Shown here piece after piece: positions 48,804 through 57,544 of a stretch of DNA of 64,000 nt. The notes under the pieces were generated by a model. It had not been told where the DNA came from. It was given only the letters and a program-made list of their open reading frames with translations, and searched no databases. Each line of letters starts with the position of its first letter. The stretch's first letter is position 1. The translations under genes and the position numbers were made by a program. Source of the DNA: Teredinibacter purpureus (GTDB lineage Bacteria > Pseudomonadota > Gammaproteobacteria > Pseudomonadales > Cellvibrionaceae); the NCBI RefSeq assembly GCF_014217335.1, contig NZ_CP060092.1, positions 3,055,501 through 3,119,500 of the forward strand, read 5' to 3'.

Positions 48804-49210
48804 TGTTTCGTTTTTTTCTTCTTGTTTTTAGCCTGAGTATCGCGTTCTGCGCTCAGGCTGAAAAGCTCAAGCCTTTCAGCAGTGATGGCTGTAGCGCGTT
48901 TCCCGATGGTACTCTTGATAATAAACGGCTGTGGTTACACTGTTGTACTGCGCATGACAAAGCGTATTGGCGTGGTGGCAGTTATGCTGAAAGAAAAACT
49001 GCAGATGAATTGCTACGGAAGTGTGTAGCGGCAGTGGGCGAAGAGGAGATTGCCCAGTTGATGTTAGCGGGCGTTCGTGTAGGAGGCTCCCCCTTTTGGC
49101 CGACAAAATTTCGATGGGGCTATGGATGGCGATATCCTCGGTTGTATGGTGAGCTTACGTCAAGTGAACAAGCTATGATCGATGATTTTGAAGGCGTTGC
49201 TTCGCCCTGA
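48803..49210 (+). CDS. phospholipase-A2-like secreted protein
   Basis: A 135-residue protein with a signal peptide (FFLLVFSLSIAFCAQAE). The mature part contains CCTAHDKAYW at Cys47-Cys48-His51-Asp52, the CCxxHD signature of phospholipase A2 catalytic helices, and a preceding SDGCSAFPDG. Other cysteines (30, about 73) could pair. The calcium-binding loop of animal PLA2 is not obvious, so activity is uncertain. Its ATG overlaps the rluB stop (TAATG), so it is co-translated with an rRNA modification enzyme, an odd pairing. I judge the fold assignment likely and the function unproven. Confidence 0.6.
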   Translation: MFRFFLLVFSLSIAFCAQAEKLKPFSSDGCSAFPDGTLDNKRLWLHCCTAHDKAYWRGGSYAERKTADELLRKCVAAVGEEEIAQLMLAGVRVGGSPFWPTKFRWGYGWRYPRLYGELTSSEQAMIDDFEGVASP

Positions 49211-49837
49211 TGTGGAGTAGAATCTATTTCAATTGTGCTTTCCAAGAAACTTAATAAGTAGTATGCGTTTTATGCTGCGTTTGCCTTCTAGGTGTTCGTT
49301 GCTCGCTTTCTAACGCACTATTCTTCAAAACTCCCAGGTAGAACTTCTCGTTTACATTAAGCCGACATTCGTTTTGGTTTTAGTTGTTTTATTCTAAACT
49401 CTTCCCAATAGTCAAAATTCCAGCCTCACATTATTCCTGAACGCCTGAACGCCTGAACGCCTGAACGCCTGAACGCCTGAACGCCTGAACGCCTGTTTCG
49501 TGTGCGCATGAGGGGCGTAGCCTTGCGTCAACCAATTAATTAATACGTTCAGTTATAAGTATTTGCCACTTAAGTTATTTTTTAGTGGGGTTAGTGGCAG
49601 CTATATTTTTTCTGACGAAAAGTCATTATTGGTTTTCGTTTTGTTTTTCCTGGCCCTTATCGCTTTTTTGATTAAAATAATGTGGGAACCAGGTGTTTTT
49701 AGTCGTTTTTTTTGAGTGTAATCATGAAGCCTGTCGCATTTTTAAAGTCTTGTCGCATAAAATCCCCATAACAAATTAATAACATGGTAATTTTTTTGCC
49801 GCGTATAGCAGTTAACATATTAACGGATGATATTGTG
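49211..49837. other. long non-coding region with a tandem repeat
   Basis: About 630 bases without a convincing gene, low in G+C. It holds the 8-bp tandem array at 49436-49495 and a loose inverted repeat (GCCACT at about 49564 with AGTGGC near 49591). No strong promoter or terminator is visible. Confidence 0.6.
49436..49495. repeat. 8-bp tandem repeat, about 7.5 copies
   Basis: The unit ACGCCTGA is repeated head to tail six perfect times from 49441 to 49488, with partial copies at both ends (CCTGA at 49436-49440, ACGCCTG at 49489-49495). The copies are identical, implying recent expansion or active slippage. A unit of 8 bases is too short for CRISPR. It lies in intergenic DNA. Confidence 0.95.
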
Positions 49838-50575
49838 ATGGCTGATGGTGTTCGAGGTTATTTAAAGGTGGCGGCCGCTTTTGGTTTGGGCGTCGCCGTA
49901 GCGTTTTTTGTTTTAGAAAACGCTGAGTATACAAGTGTTTCAAAACGAAATGTTACAAGTGTTTCGGTTGAAGAGAATGAACGGCTTAAGGCAGAGTTGT
50001 TGGTATTGCAGGCTGAGCTAAATTTTTTGAAAGAGTTCTCTACCCCTACTATTGATGAAGCTTTGCCGGAGAGGGTTGGCGAAGTTGATGCGACTAAAGC
50101 GCTTATGCAAGAGCTTGTTGAGCATAGGAATAGTGTTGCTCAATTGTCTGAAGAGCTCGCGTTGTTAAAGGGTGAAAAGAATAGAATGCTTTCCGAGCGT
50201 GTTGCCTTTTGGATGCATGACCCGCACGCGGATAAGGAAAAAACGTATAAAAGTTTAAAAAGTTCTTTCGAGGCAGAAGATTCTGTTGACCCTTCCGCTG
50301 CAGCACGGGCTATAGAATTAGTCACTTTATTCAGTGAAAAAGAGATGCTTTCTGGATTTAGCGTTAATGATGCAGAGTGTAAGGAGGGTCGTTGTCGCTT
50401 ACTTGTGCAGGCGGGAGATGAGCTTGAGGTTGCGAGCTTATCGCAATCGCTAACCGAGACGTTTGGACAAGATTCTGCATTATCGAATCGTGTTTATATT
50501 ATGGTGCCAGATTTAGGTAGTGGTATCACGTCTGTTTATATTGGAGATGAAGGTGCGGAGTTGTCCTCGCTATAG
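49838..50575 (+). CDS. coiled-coil single-pass membrane protein, unknown
   Basis: I do not recognise this 245-residue protein. It begins with one membrane helix (about residues 9-28, YLKVAAAFGLGVAVAFFVL) that could also be an uncleaved signal anchor, then two coiled-coil stretches (EENERLKAELLVLQAELNFL and NSVAQLSEELALLKGEKNRML), and a C-terminal alpha-beta region with a Cys pair (ECKEGRCRLLVQAGDE). The ATG at 49838 is chosen for its proximity to the helix; an ATG at 49784 adds 18 residues. Topology is inferred. It stands alone next to a repeat array and a small secreted protein, which suggests an accessory region. Confidence 0.6.
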   Translation: MADGVRGYLKVAAAFGLGVAVAFFVLENAEYTSVSKRNVTSVSVEENERLKAELLVLQAELNFLKEFSTPTIDEALPERVGEVDATKALMQELVEHRNSVAQLSEELALLKGEKNRMLSERVAFWMHDPHADKEKTYKSLKSSFEAEDSVDPSAAARAIELVTLFSEKEMLSGFSVNDAECKEGRCRLLVQAGDELEVASLSQSLTETFGQDSALSNRVYIMVPDLGSGITSVYIGDEGAELSSL

Positions 50576-50650
50576 TGAGGCTGGTTTTACCTTTTCTCGA
50601 GAGGAATTTGAGGTTTTGTTTTACTCAAAATACAGCCTCAAGTATTGAGG

Positions 50651-50676
50651 TTGACATTATGCGATAGGGTTATCGC
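50651..50676 (+). promoter_or_regulatory. possible promoter with operator-like dyad
   Basis: A consensus-like -35 TTGACA at 50651-50656 is followed by the dyad GCGATA-GGGT-TATCGC (50661-50676), 33 bases before the ATG of the small secreted protein. The dyad sits inside the -35/-10 spacer, where a repressor would block. A clear -10 is lacking, so this is tentative. Confidence 0.3.
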
Positions 50677-50708
50677 AATTAGTAAATTTACCTAACAGGA
50701 CTAGTTAA

Positions 50709-51068
50709 ATGAAAGCATCATTCAAAAAAAGTTTAATCTCATTAATTGCTGCAGGCGCGGCTTTGACAAGCGTAAGTGCATTTTCTGCGACGTTTACTAC
50801 CAGTAGTATGAATATCTATAATTACGACGGCGCTTATGGCGCTGGTGATTGTGGGTGGGTTGTTACTGGTTCTGGTGGCAGCGGTTATGGTGGCGGCGCT
50901 AGTTATGTAGCAACGAAGAGTTGCTCTCATAGTAATCAGTCTTTATCGTATACTTATCATAATAGCGGCAATTATTACACTGTTACTATTACTCGTTCTG
51001 GTTCTCCGTATTGTGAAAACTGGGGCACGACTCAAGTTGTAACTAACGTTGATATTTGTTTGGATTAA
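50709..51068 (+). CDS. small Gly/Ser/Tyr-rich secreted protein, unknown
   Basis: A 119-residue protein with a textbook signal peptide (MKASFKKSLISLIAAGAALT, cut after SAFSA). The mature 93 residues are rich in Gly, Ser, Tyr, Thr and Asn, contain four cysteines and no recognisable domain (for example GWVVTGSGGSGYGGGASYVA). Such composition fits small surface or matrix proteins. Ribosome binding site ACAGGA lies 8 bases before the ATG and a strong terminator follows, so it is a self-contained transcription unit and probably real despite no recognised homologue. Confidence 0.65.
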   Translation: MKASFKKSLISLIAAGAALTSVSAFSATFTTSSMNIYNYDGAYGAGDCGWVVTGSGGSGYGGGASYVATKSCSHSNQSLSYTYHNSGNYYTVTITRSGSPYCENWGTTQVVTNVDICLD

Positions 51069-51090
51069 TCGTTTATTTTTAATCTTTACA

Positions 51091-51119
51091 AAAAAGGGGC
51101 TTATTTAAGCCCCTTTTTT
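51091..51119. terminator. bidirectional terminator
   Basis: A stem of 13 pairs (AAAAAGGGGCTTA with TAAGCCCCTTTTT) and a two-base centre. It lies 22 bases after the small secreted gene and 20 bases after the convergent ABC-F gene, serving both. Confidence 0.92.
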
Positions 51120-51138
51120 GTATGCTACATTATGGCTG

Positions 51139-52734
51139 TTACGCGCTAACATCTTGGCTCGCCAAATACTCATCATAAGTGCCCTGAAAATCTACTAGTC
51201 CTTTATTTTTTATTTCGACTACACGCGTGGCGAGTGATGAAACAAATTCTCTGTCGTGACTGACAAATATTAGCGTTCCGGGATAATGTGCAAGCGCTAG
51301 GTTTAGTGCTTCAATAGATTCCATATCGAGGTGGTTTGTTGGTTCGTCCATAATCAAGACGTTCGTGTCCTGCATCATCAACTTACCGAACAGCAATCGA
51401 TTTTTTTCGCCACCCGAGCATACTTTTGCTTTTTTATTAAAATCATCGGCGGAAAAAAGTAGACGCCCTAGCGTTGCGCGAACGATTTGGTCATCGTGGT
51501 TCGGTTTTCGCCACTGGCTCATCCAGTCAAAAAGATTGAGGTCATCTTTGAAATTGTCGGTGCTATCTTGCGGGCAGTAACCAAGTGTGGCATTTTCAGC
51601 CCATTGAATTTTACCACTGTTGGGTTTGAACTCACCCATTAAGCTGCGCAGCAGTGTTGTTTTACCTGCACCATTTTCCCCTATAATTGCCAGCCGAGCG
51701 CCGGCCTCTAGAATAAGATTACCCTTGGTAAAAAGAGGGGTTTTATCGAATGAGTGGCTAACATTTTCTAAAATAAGCGCTTGACGGTGAAGCTTTTTAT
51801 CTTGGTTAAAGCGTATGTAGGGGTTAATGCGGCTAGAGGGTTTAATGTCGTCCAGTTTTATTTTTGTGAGCTGTTTTGCGCGTGAGGTTGCCTGTTTTGC
51901 TTTGGAGGCGTTGGCCGAAAACCGGCTAACAAATTGTTGAAGTTCTGCAATTTGCGCTTTTTTCTTGGCGTTCTCGTTCTGCATTGTCTCGCGTGCTTGT
52001 GTGGACGCAGTCATGAAATCGTCATAAGTTCCAGGGTAGACGCGCAGTTCGCCATAATCGATGTCGGCCATATGGGTGCATACGGCGTTTAGAAAGTGTC
52101 GATCGTGAGAAATGATAATCATGGTGCTACTACGCTGGTTAAGAACTTCTTCCAGCCAACGAATGGTATTAATATCGAGGTTGTTTGTAGGTTCGTCCAG
52201 TAGTAAGAAGTCAGGGTCAGAAAATAGGGCCTGTGCCAGCAGGACTCTCAATTTTAAACCAGGCGCCACTTCACTCATTGGGCCAGTATGCAGTGATATG
52301 TCAATTCCGGCCCCAATCAATATGTCCCCAGCCCGGCTTTCAGCGCTGTAGCCATCGAGTTCGGCGAATTGGGTCTCTAGGTCAGCGACTTTCATACCAT
52401 CTTCTTCGGACATTTCTGCAAGGCCATATATGCGTTCTCGTTCGCATTTAAGATCCCATAGCGCTTTGTGGCCCATGATGACGGTATCGATCACAGAGAA
52501 CTCTTCGAAGGCGAACTGATCTTGGCTTAGCTTTCCCACGCGAGTGTTTGGAGCGATAGAAACGTTGCCGGCACTAGGGGTCAGGCTACCGTCTAGTATC
52601 TTCATGAAGGTTGATTTGCCACACCCATTTGCGCCAATAAGGCCATAGCGGTTGCCGTTGGCAAATTTAACTGAAATATTTTCAAAAAGAGGTTTAGCAC
52701 CAAACTGCATGGTGATATTGGCGGTAGAGATCAA
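51139..52734 (-). CDS. ybiT: ABC-F ATPase, YbiT-like
   Basis: A 531-residue soluble ABC-F protein with two ATPase domains: Walker [10 protein letters not shown] and GENGAGKTT, signature regions, and Walker [11 protein letters not shown] and [10 protein letters not shown], joined by a linker with basic helices (about 240-300). It lacks membrane segments. ABC-F proteins such as EttA and YbiT act on ribosomes to regulate translation or relieve antibiotic stalling. The start [20 protein letters not shown] matches YbiT better than EttA or Uup. Convergent with the small secreted gene. Confidence 0.92.
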   Translation of the reverse strand: MISTANITMQFGAKPLFENISVKFANGNRYGLIGANGCGKSTFMKILDGSLTPSAGNVSIAPNTRVGKLSQDQFAFEEFSVIDTVIMGHKALWDLKCERERIYGLAEMSEEDGMKVADLETQFAELDGYSAESRAGDILIGAGIDISLHTGPMSEVAPGLKLRVLLAQALFSDPDFLLLDEPTNNLDINTIRWLEEVLNQRSSTMIIISHDRHFLNAVCTHMADIDYGELRVYPGTYDDFMTASTQARETMQNENAKKKAQIAELQQFVSRFSANASKAKQATSRAKQLTKIKLDDIKPSSRINPYIRFNQDKKLHRQALILENVSHSFDKTPLFTKGNLILEAGARLAIIGENGAGKTTLLRSLMGEFKPNSGKIQWAENATLGYCPQDSTDNFKDDLNLFDWMSQWRKPNHDDQIVRATLGRLLFSADDFNKKAKVCSGGEKNRLLFGKLMMQDTNVLIMDEPTNHLDMESIEALNLALAHYPGTLIFVSHDREFVSSLATRVVEIKNKGLVDFQGTYDEYLASQDVSA

Positions 52735-53032
52735 AGTAGAATTCCCGTAAAAAATCGTTCATGAGAGATAGAGATAAAGGGGCCGCACTATAGGGATAGT
52801 TCGGCAAAAGGTCGAGTAAATAATGGCCAGATTCGTTGTTGTGCGCGGGTTAATTGCTACTCGTTTGCTTTTGACGCGCAGCGGATGTGCTCAATAAGGG
52901 ACACTTTAGGTGTTTGGTGTACTGCGAAATGGTGGAAATCGTAGTCGGGAATGGGGGTAGGCGGTAGAATAACGGGCTAATTTGCTTCGGCGATAACGGT
53001 ATGTCGACCACAAAACTTGGACTTCTTGCGCA
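52735..53032. other. intergenic region between divergent genes
   Basis: About 300 bases without a gene. It must hold the promoters of the reverse ABC-F gene and the forward FG-GAP gene; I see no motif I would name. Confidence 0.5.
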
Positions 53033-54583
53033 ATGATACCCACAATATTCACAGCTCTACTATTTTCTCTGATGGCTTATGCGATTCCGGTGTCAGCTGC
53101 AGATAACCCAGCCCCTAAAACGATGGTTGAGATTCAAGGCTTGGTTAGCCAGTATTGTGGTGTTTGCCACGATGTACCGCGCCCATCATTGATGCCAAAG
53201 CACAGCTGGCCCTATGCCATACAAAGAATGGCAGAAGTGGCTGAACAGCGAATGGGTAAACCGTTTATTCCTGCCGCTGCATTACGTGATATTACCGCAT
53301 TCTATTACGGTACTGCAGAGGAGTCCTTGGCGCGGCTGCCTGTTTTTCCAAATGACACAGGCCCATTATCGTTTGTGAGTGAGGCGATTGGCGAGCCAAC
53401 GAAAATGCCGCTTATATCCCATATCGAAGCGGTGGATTTGGTTGATGGATCGCTTCAGGAATTCCTGATAAGTGATGTTGAACATAATCGTGTTGTGTTG
53501 TTAACGAAGTCTAAAAAGGGCTGGCAGGAACGTGTATTAGGTACTGTTGTTAAGCCCGTACGCACAACGGTTGCGGATTATGACGGTGATGGTCTTACAG
53601 ATGTTTTAGTCGCGTCGCTGGGTAAATTTTTCCCGCCTGTGGATATTGAAGTTGGTAAAGTGATTTTGTTACGGCAAACCAAAAGCGGTGTATTTGAGCC
53701 TCATATATTAATGGACAAGATACCTCGTGTGCTGGATGTGCAGGCGGTAGATATTGATGGGGATAAAGATTTAGATATAGCCCTCGCTATCTTCGGCAAT
53801 GACAATGTGGGGGAGTTGGCTTGGCTCGAGAATAAGGGTGGGTATGAGGTTCATAAACATACTATTTTGAATTTGGCCGGTGGGCTCAATATGTCGCCAG
53901 CCGATTTAAATGGCGATGGTCGTATAGATTTTGTAAGCGTGATCTCGCAAGAGAATGAAATGATTGTGGCGTTGATGAATAGAGGAAAAGGCGCTTTTGA
54001 TCAGCACGTGCTGTTTCGGGCCTCTGATCCTATGATAGGCTCAACGGGAATGACATTGGTCGATATTGATAAAGATTATGACCTTGATATTTTATTTACG
54101 AATGGCGACGCCCACGATCTACAAACGGACCCTAAGCCTTATCACGGCGTTGGCTGGTTGGAAAATGTGGGGCCGTACCAATACGTATTTCATAATGTAG
54201 GTCGCTTTTATGGTGCCTCTCACGCCGCTGTGGCGGATATGGATGGCGATGGTGATAACGATATTGTGGCCAGTAGTTGGAATAACTATTGGGAGGAGCC
54301 CGATCGTCAAACGTTAATATGGTTTGAAAATAATGGCGAACAAGTATTTTCGAGACATAATATCGCCAGCCGGCCACATAATATCGTGTCTTTTGAATTG
54401 GTAGATGTTGTTGGGGACAGCCGACCGGATATTGTTGCAGGCCTTTTTAAAATAGAATTGCTGAAAAAATATTGGTCTACGAAAGTAGATGACGAAGAAA
54501 AAGCCGTGCCTATGATGACGCGAGAACAGCCGAAAAAGCGACTTGTGGTGTTCGAAAACCAACTGAATAAAACGCCGCCGTAA
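53033..54583 (+). CDS. secreted heme-c and FG-GAP/VCBS repeat protein
   Basis: A 516-residue protein with a signal peptide (ALLFSLMAYAIPVSAAD). Residues 42-46 form a CxxCH heme-c binding motif (YCGVCHDVP) in a short cytochrome-like segment with a conserved-looking PSLMP methionine near residue 55. Residues about 130-510 are a beta-propeller of FG-GAP/VCBS repeats with calcium-type loops: DYDGDGLTD, DIDGDKDLD, DLNGDGRID, DIDKDYDLD, DMDGDGDND. Such proteins bind calcium, ligands or carbohydrates outside the cell. The heme-plus-propeller combination suggests periplasmic or surface electron transfer or an oxidoreductase subunit; that is inference. Confidence 0.82.
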   Translation: MIPTIFTALLFSLMAYAIPVSAADNPAPKTMVEIQGLVSQYCGVCHDVPRPSLMPKHSWPYAIQRMAEVAEQRMGKPFIPAAALRDITAFYYGTAEESLARLPVFPNDTGPLSFVSEAIGEPTKMPLISHIEAVDLVDGSLQEFLISDVEHNRVVLLTKSKKGWQERVLGTVVKPVRTTVADYDGDGLTDVLVASLGKFFPPVDIEVGKVILLRQTKSGVFEPHILMDKIPRVLDVQAVDIDGDKDLDIALAIFGNDNVGELAWLENKGGYEVHKHTILNLAGGLNMSPADLNGDGRIDFVSVISQENEMIVALMNRGKGAFDQHVLFRASDPMIGSTGMTLVDIDKDYDLDILFTNGDAHDLQTDPKPYHGVGWLENVGPYQYVFHNVGRFYGASHAAVADMDGDGDNDIVASSWNNYWEEPDRQTLIWFENNGEQVFSRHNIASRPHNIVSFELVDVVGDSRPDIVAGLFKIELLKKYWSTKVDDEEKAVPMMTREQPKKRLVVFENQLNKTPP

Positions 54584-54678
54584 AATAACGCTATTTTGTT
54601 TAAACCGGTCGGGCATTTTAAGTGCGTACAATGTTTAATGTGTGGGCTAGCGTGCAGGGGGATGCGATTAGCGGTAGG

Positions 54679-55647
54679 CTATCGATCGCATACTTCAACA
54701 CGATTTCGACCTAACGATTTCGCTTGATACAACGCACCATCCGCACTTGCGAACAGAGAATCGATTGTGTCTTCACATTGTTGTTCGCTCACGCCAATAC
54801 TCACCGTTGCCAGTACATTGTCTTTAAGTACTATATTTACGGGGGACGTGGCTATATTTAACCGGATTCGCTCGGCAATTAATTGTGCATCTTGCGTGTG
54901 AGTATTATTTAAGAGTACGACAAATTCTTCGCCACCATACCGAAAAAATTGGTCGGTTTCTCGCAAGCCTTGTTTAATGTTACGGGTAACATGTTTCAGT
55001 ACACAATCACCGTTCTGGTGTCCGTATTGATCATTAATAGCTTTGAAGTAATCGATATCAATCACCAGTAATGACAAATGTTGCTTATGCCGTTGTGCGA
55101 GCTTCAGTTCTCGGGCGACTGTTATGTCAAACGCGGCGCGGTTGCCTATGCCTGTAAGGCTGTCACGCTGCGAGTTCTGCAAGGCCTCTTGATACAAAAG
55201 GGCATTACGGAGCGGGAAAAAAAGCACGCCTACCATCATTTCGAGTATGGCTAGCTCTGTTTCCAAAAATTGTTTTGCGCGGGAAAATACAATTTGGCCT
55301 AGCGTTGAATCTGCTGTTTTAATATTGTAATTGGCCTTATGAGCGCGCATTAGCCCAAGGCTTATCGTGTCGGCAGTTTCTGAATGAGCGTCTGGCGGAG
55401 CAGTGTACTGCAAACCACTTAGGCTAACAGCTTCTTGAATATTGCTATAAAAAAGTTCCAATGTAGTGGTGAGATCTAGCGAACTTTGAAGATTGTTGGC
55501 AAGCCTAAATTGAAGGTCCCTAAGGCTATTCTCGGCTGGAAACCCGGTTGCGTTCTGTTGTGACCATTGTGGGGTTTTTGAGTGAGCTGCGAGCGCAGGT
55601 GATACGCTAGCATCACTCGTTTGCTTTTTTGAGGCCAGGGTTACCAT
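54679..55647 (-). CDS. GGDEF diguanylate cyclase
   Basis: A 322-residue protein with an N-terminal region of no recognised domain (about residues 1-150, partly GAF-like in character) and a C-terminal GGDEF domain (about 155-322). The active-site loop is RYGGEEF, and an allosteric I-site RETD lies five residues before it, so product feedback by cyclic di-GMP is expected. It synthesises cyclic di-GMP. The ATG at 55647 has a good ribosome binding site AGGA 7 bases upstream, whereas a TTG 129 bases further up has none. No membrane helix, so cytoplasmic. Confidence 0.9.
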   Translation of the reverse strand: MVTLASKKQTSDASVSPALAAHSKTPQWSQQNATGFPAENSLRDLQFRLANNLQSSLDLTTTLELFYSNIQEAVSLSGLQYTAPPDAHSETADTISLGLMRAHKANYNIKTADSTLGQIVFSRAKQFLETELAILEMMVGVLFFPLRNALLYQEALQNSQRDSLTGIGNRAAFDITVARELKLAQRHKQHLSLLVIDIDYFKAINDQYGHQNGDCVLKHVTRNIKQGLRETDQFFRYGGEEFVVLLNNTHTQDAQLIAERIRLNIATSPVNIVLKDNVLATVSIGVSEQQCEDTIDSLFASADGALYQAKSLGRNRVEVCDR

Positions 55648-55994
55648 AGTGTGTCCTGTTAAATCTAAAGGGTTACTCGGGCACCCATCGAAGTCCGCTA
55701 GGTGTCTCTTGCCTATAGAGAGTACAGCCAATTCTGTGCCAGTTTTGCAGGGATCGATAAAAGCTAATAAAAACAAACAGTTATCGATGTTTTTTGGGAG
55801 GTGGATTTCTGCGTGACAATTATTTGTCGAATGAGCGGCAAACTATGTCGCTTTAAATTCGGCGTATGGCGGAGAATTGCCATTTTGTTGTCTCTGATTG
55901 ATTGCGGCTATTCGAAGAAGTTGCGAGAATGTGCGCCCTGATGGGTGCAAGCGTCGTGTGCTTGCCTACGTCTTATTGTTTATAGAGGTTTGGT
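55648..55994. other. intergenic region
   Basis: About 350 bases between divergent genes. It contains a 6-bp inverted repeat GCAAGC-N7-GCTTGC at 55947-55965, 30 bases before the flavodoxin start, but no convincing promoter. An upstream extension of the cyclase frame overlaps here and is judged non-coding. Confidence 0.5.
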
Positions 55995-56534
55995 GTGGCA
56001 AAAATTGGTTTGTTTTTTGGGAGCGACGAGGGTAATACCGAAAGCGTGGCATATCGTATTCAAAAGTGTTTAGGCGAAGCGAATGTTGATGTTTTAGATA
56101 TAGGCAAAGTGACACAATTAGAATTTGAAGAGTACGAGACCTTAATTTTAGGTATCCCAACGTGGGATTTTGGGCAAATTCAATCTGACTGGGATGATTT
56201 CTGGGGAGACCTAGACGACATTGATTTTACCGGTAAAACCATTGCGCTATTTGGTTTAGGCGACCAGTTTGGGTACGGAGATTTTTTTCTTGATGCAATG
56301 GGGATGCTTCATGATGTTGTTGTGGGCAATGGCGCACATGTCGTGGGGTATTGGCCCACTGACGGCTATGAGTTTGACGCCTCTAAAGCCATTATTGAGA
56401 GTGAAAGCCTGTTTATGGGGCTCGCATTGGATGAGGACCAGCAGCCAGAATTAACCAACGGACGCATTCTGGCTTGGTGTGAGCAGCTTGTCGATACATT
56501 GCGCCTTGCCACGCCTGCTGCGCCTCTTAAGTAG
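55995..56534 (+). CDS. flavodoxin, FldB-like
   Basis: A 179-residue long-chain flavodoxin. The FMN phosphate loop is GSDEGNTESVA, the aromatic isoalloxazine loops are IPTWDFGQIQSDWDDF and FGLGDQFGYGDFFLDAMG, and the long-chain insert is in the middle (GYEFDASKAIIESESLFMGLALDEDQQ). Carries electrons to enzymes such as radical SAM proteins. GTG start. It ends 3 bases before the convergent cmoB stop. Similar to both FldA and FldB; I lean to FldB on the SDEGNTE loop but am not certain. Confidence 0.88.
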   Translation: MAKIGLFFGSDEGNTESVAYRIQKCLGEANVDVLDIGKVTQLEFEEYETLILGIPTWDFGQIQSDWDDFWGDLDDIDFTGKTIALFGLGDQFGYGDFFLDAMGMLHDVVVGNGAHVVGYWPTDGYEFDASKAIIESESLFMGLALDEDQQPELTNGRILAWCEQLVDTLRLATPAAPLK

Positions 56535-56537
56535 CCG

Positions 56538-57530
56538 TTATTTTTTGTTGGCTATTAGAACGGCACGCATTGGGCGAGGGTGCCCCTCTACAGTTTTGGT
56601 GTCGTCATCAAGGCTAAGGTAATCCGGCAAGGATTGAAACTTCATCCAATCGGTTGAACGTTGCTCTTCTGTACTGGTTAAAGTGCAATCGACACAGCGA
56701 ACATTGTCAAAACCACATTTTTGCAGCCAAGAGATAAGCGTAGGGACACTCGGTAAAAACCACACGTTATTCATTTTTGCGTAGCGGCCCTCTGGTACTA
56801 GCACATCACCCAAGCCTCCCTCAATAACCAATGTTTCGAGCACGAGTTCGCCACCTGAGCATAGTGTGTTTTTGAGTTCGAGTAAGTGATCCATAGGCGA
56901 CCGCCTATGGTAAAGAACCCCCATTGAAAACGTCGTATCGAACGCTGCTAAGTGCGGGGGTAGGCCCTCTATGCCAATGGGCAAAATATCGACAGGACAA
57001 TGTTCCAGAAAATGTTTGACCATATAAAACTGCACAATAAAACGTGGCGACGGGTCGATGCCAATAACGCGTGCTGCGCCTTGTTCATGCATACGCCAGC
57101 AATGGTAGCCATTGCCACAGCCCACATCTAATACCGTTCGTCCCTGAAGGTTACTAATGTGCTTTTTTAATCGTTGCCATTTCCAGTCAGAACGCCATTC
57201 TGTGTCAATGTGAATTCCGAAGAACTCGAAGGGGCCTTTTCGCCACGGAATAAGTTCGGTCAATGCGTTGTACAGGTGTTGCCATTGGGCGTCATCTAGC
57301 TGTTCGCGCTTACCAATGGTAACGCGATCACCGAAGTGACTATAGGCCGCTTTAACGGTAGGTAGCGACTCCAGAGCGGTGTACCACTTAGGCAAATCAC
57401 CAAACCGTTGCGTCGACAAACCATTGGCGCATTGTTGCGCCAAGGTGAGCGCCCATTGCGTAAATGGTGAGTCGTCTGGTTTTTGCAAGGCTTCGATGAA
57501 GCCTGAGTAATCAATTGGGGAAGAGGGCAA
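56538..57530 (-). CDS. cmoB: tRNA U34 carboxymethyltransferase
   Basis: A 330-residue SAM-family enzyme that uses carboxy-SAM, made by CmoA, to convert 5-hydroxyuridine to cmo5U at the wobble position of tRNA. Signatures: FEFFGIHIDTEWRSDWKWQR, the motif I segment VLDVGCGNGYHCWRM, and MGVLYHRRSPMDHL. C-terminal MKFQSLPDYLSLDDDTKTVEGHPRPMRAV fits CmoB. Transcribed 14 bases after cmoA, the usual pair. Confidence 0.95.
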   Translation of the reverse strand: MPSSPIDYSGFIEALQKPDDSPFTQWALTLAQQCANGLSTQRFGDLPKWYTALESLPTVKAAYSHFGDRVTIGKREQLDDAQWQHLYNALTELIPWRKGPFEFFGIHIDTEWRSDWKWQRLKKHISNLQGRTVLDVGCGNGYHCWRMHEQGAARVIGIDPSPRFIVQFYMVKHFLEHCPVDILPIGIEGLPPHLAAFDTTFSMGVLYHRRSPMDHLLELKNTLCSGGELVLETLVIEGGLGDVLVPEGRYAKMNNVWFLPSVPTLISWLQKCGFDNVRCVDCTLTSTEEQRSTDWMKFQSLPDYLSLDDDTKTVEGHPRPMRAVLIANKK

Positions 57531-57544
57531 CAGTGTGGGCCTTT

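Noticed and set aside
49436..49495. Tandem array as a CRISPR
   Set aside because: The unit is only 8 bases with no spacers; it is a simple tandem repeat.
55648..55776. Longer start for the diguanylate cyclase (TTG at 55776)
   Set aside because: No ribosome binding site, while the ATG at 55647 has AGGA at good spacing.
56531..56552. Hairpin TAGCC...GGCTA between flavodoxin and cmoB as a terminator
   Set aside because: Only five pairs and a long loop; too weak to call.
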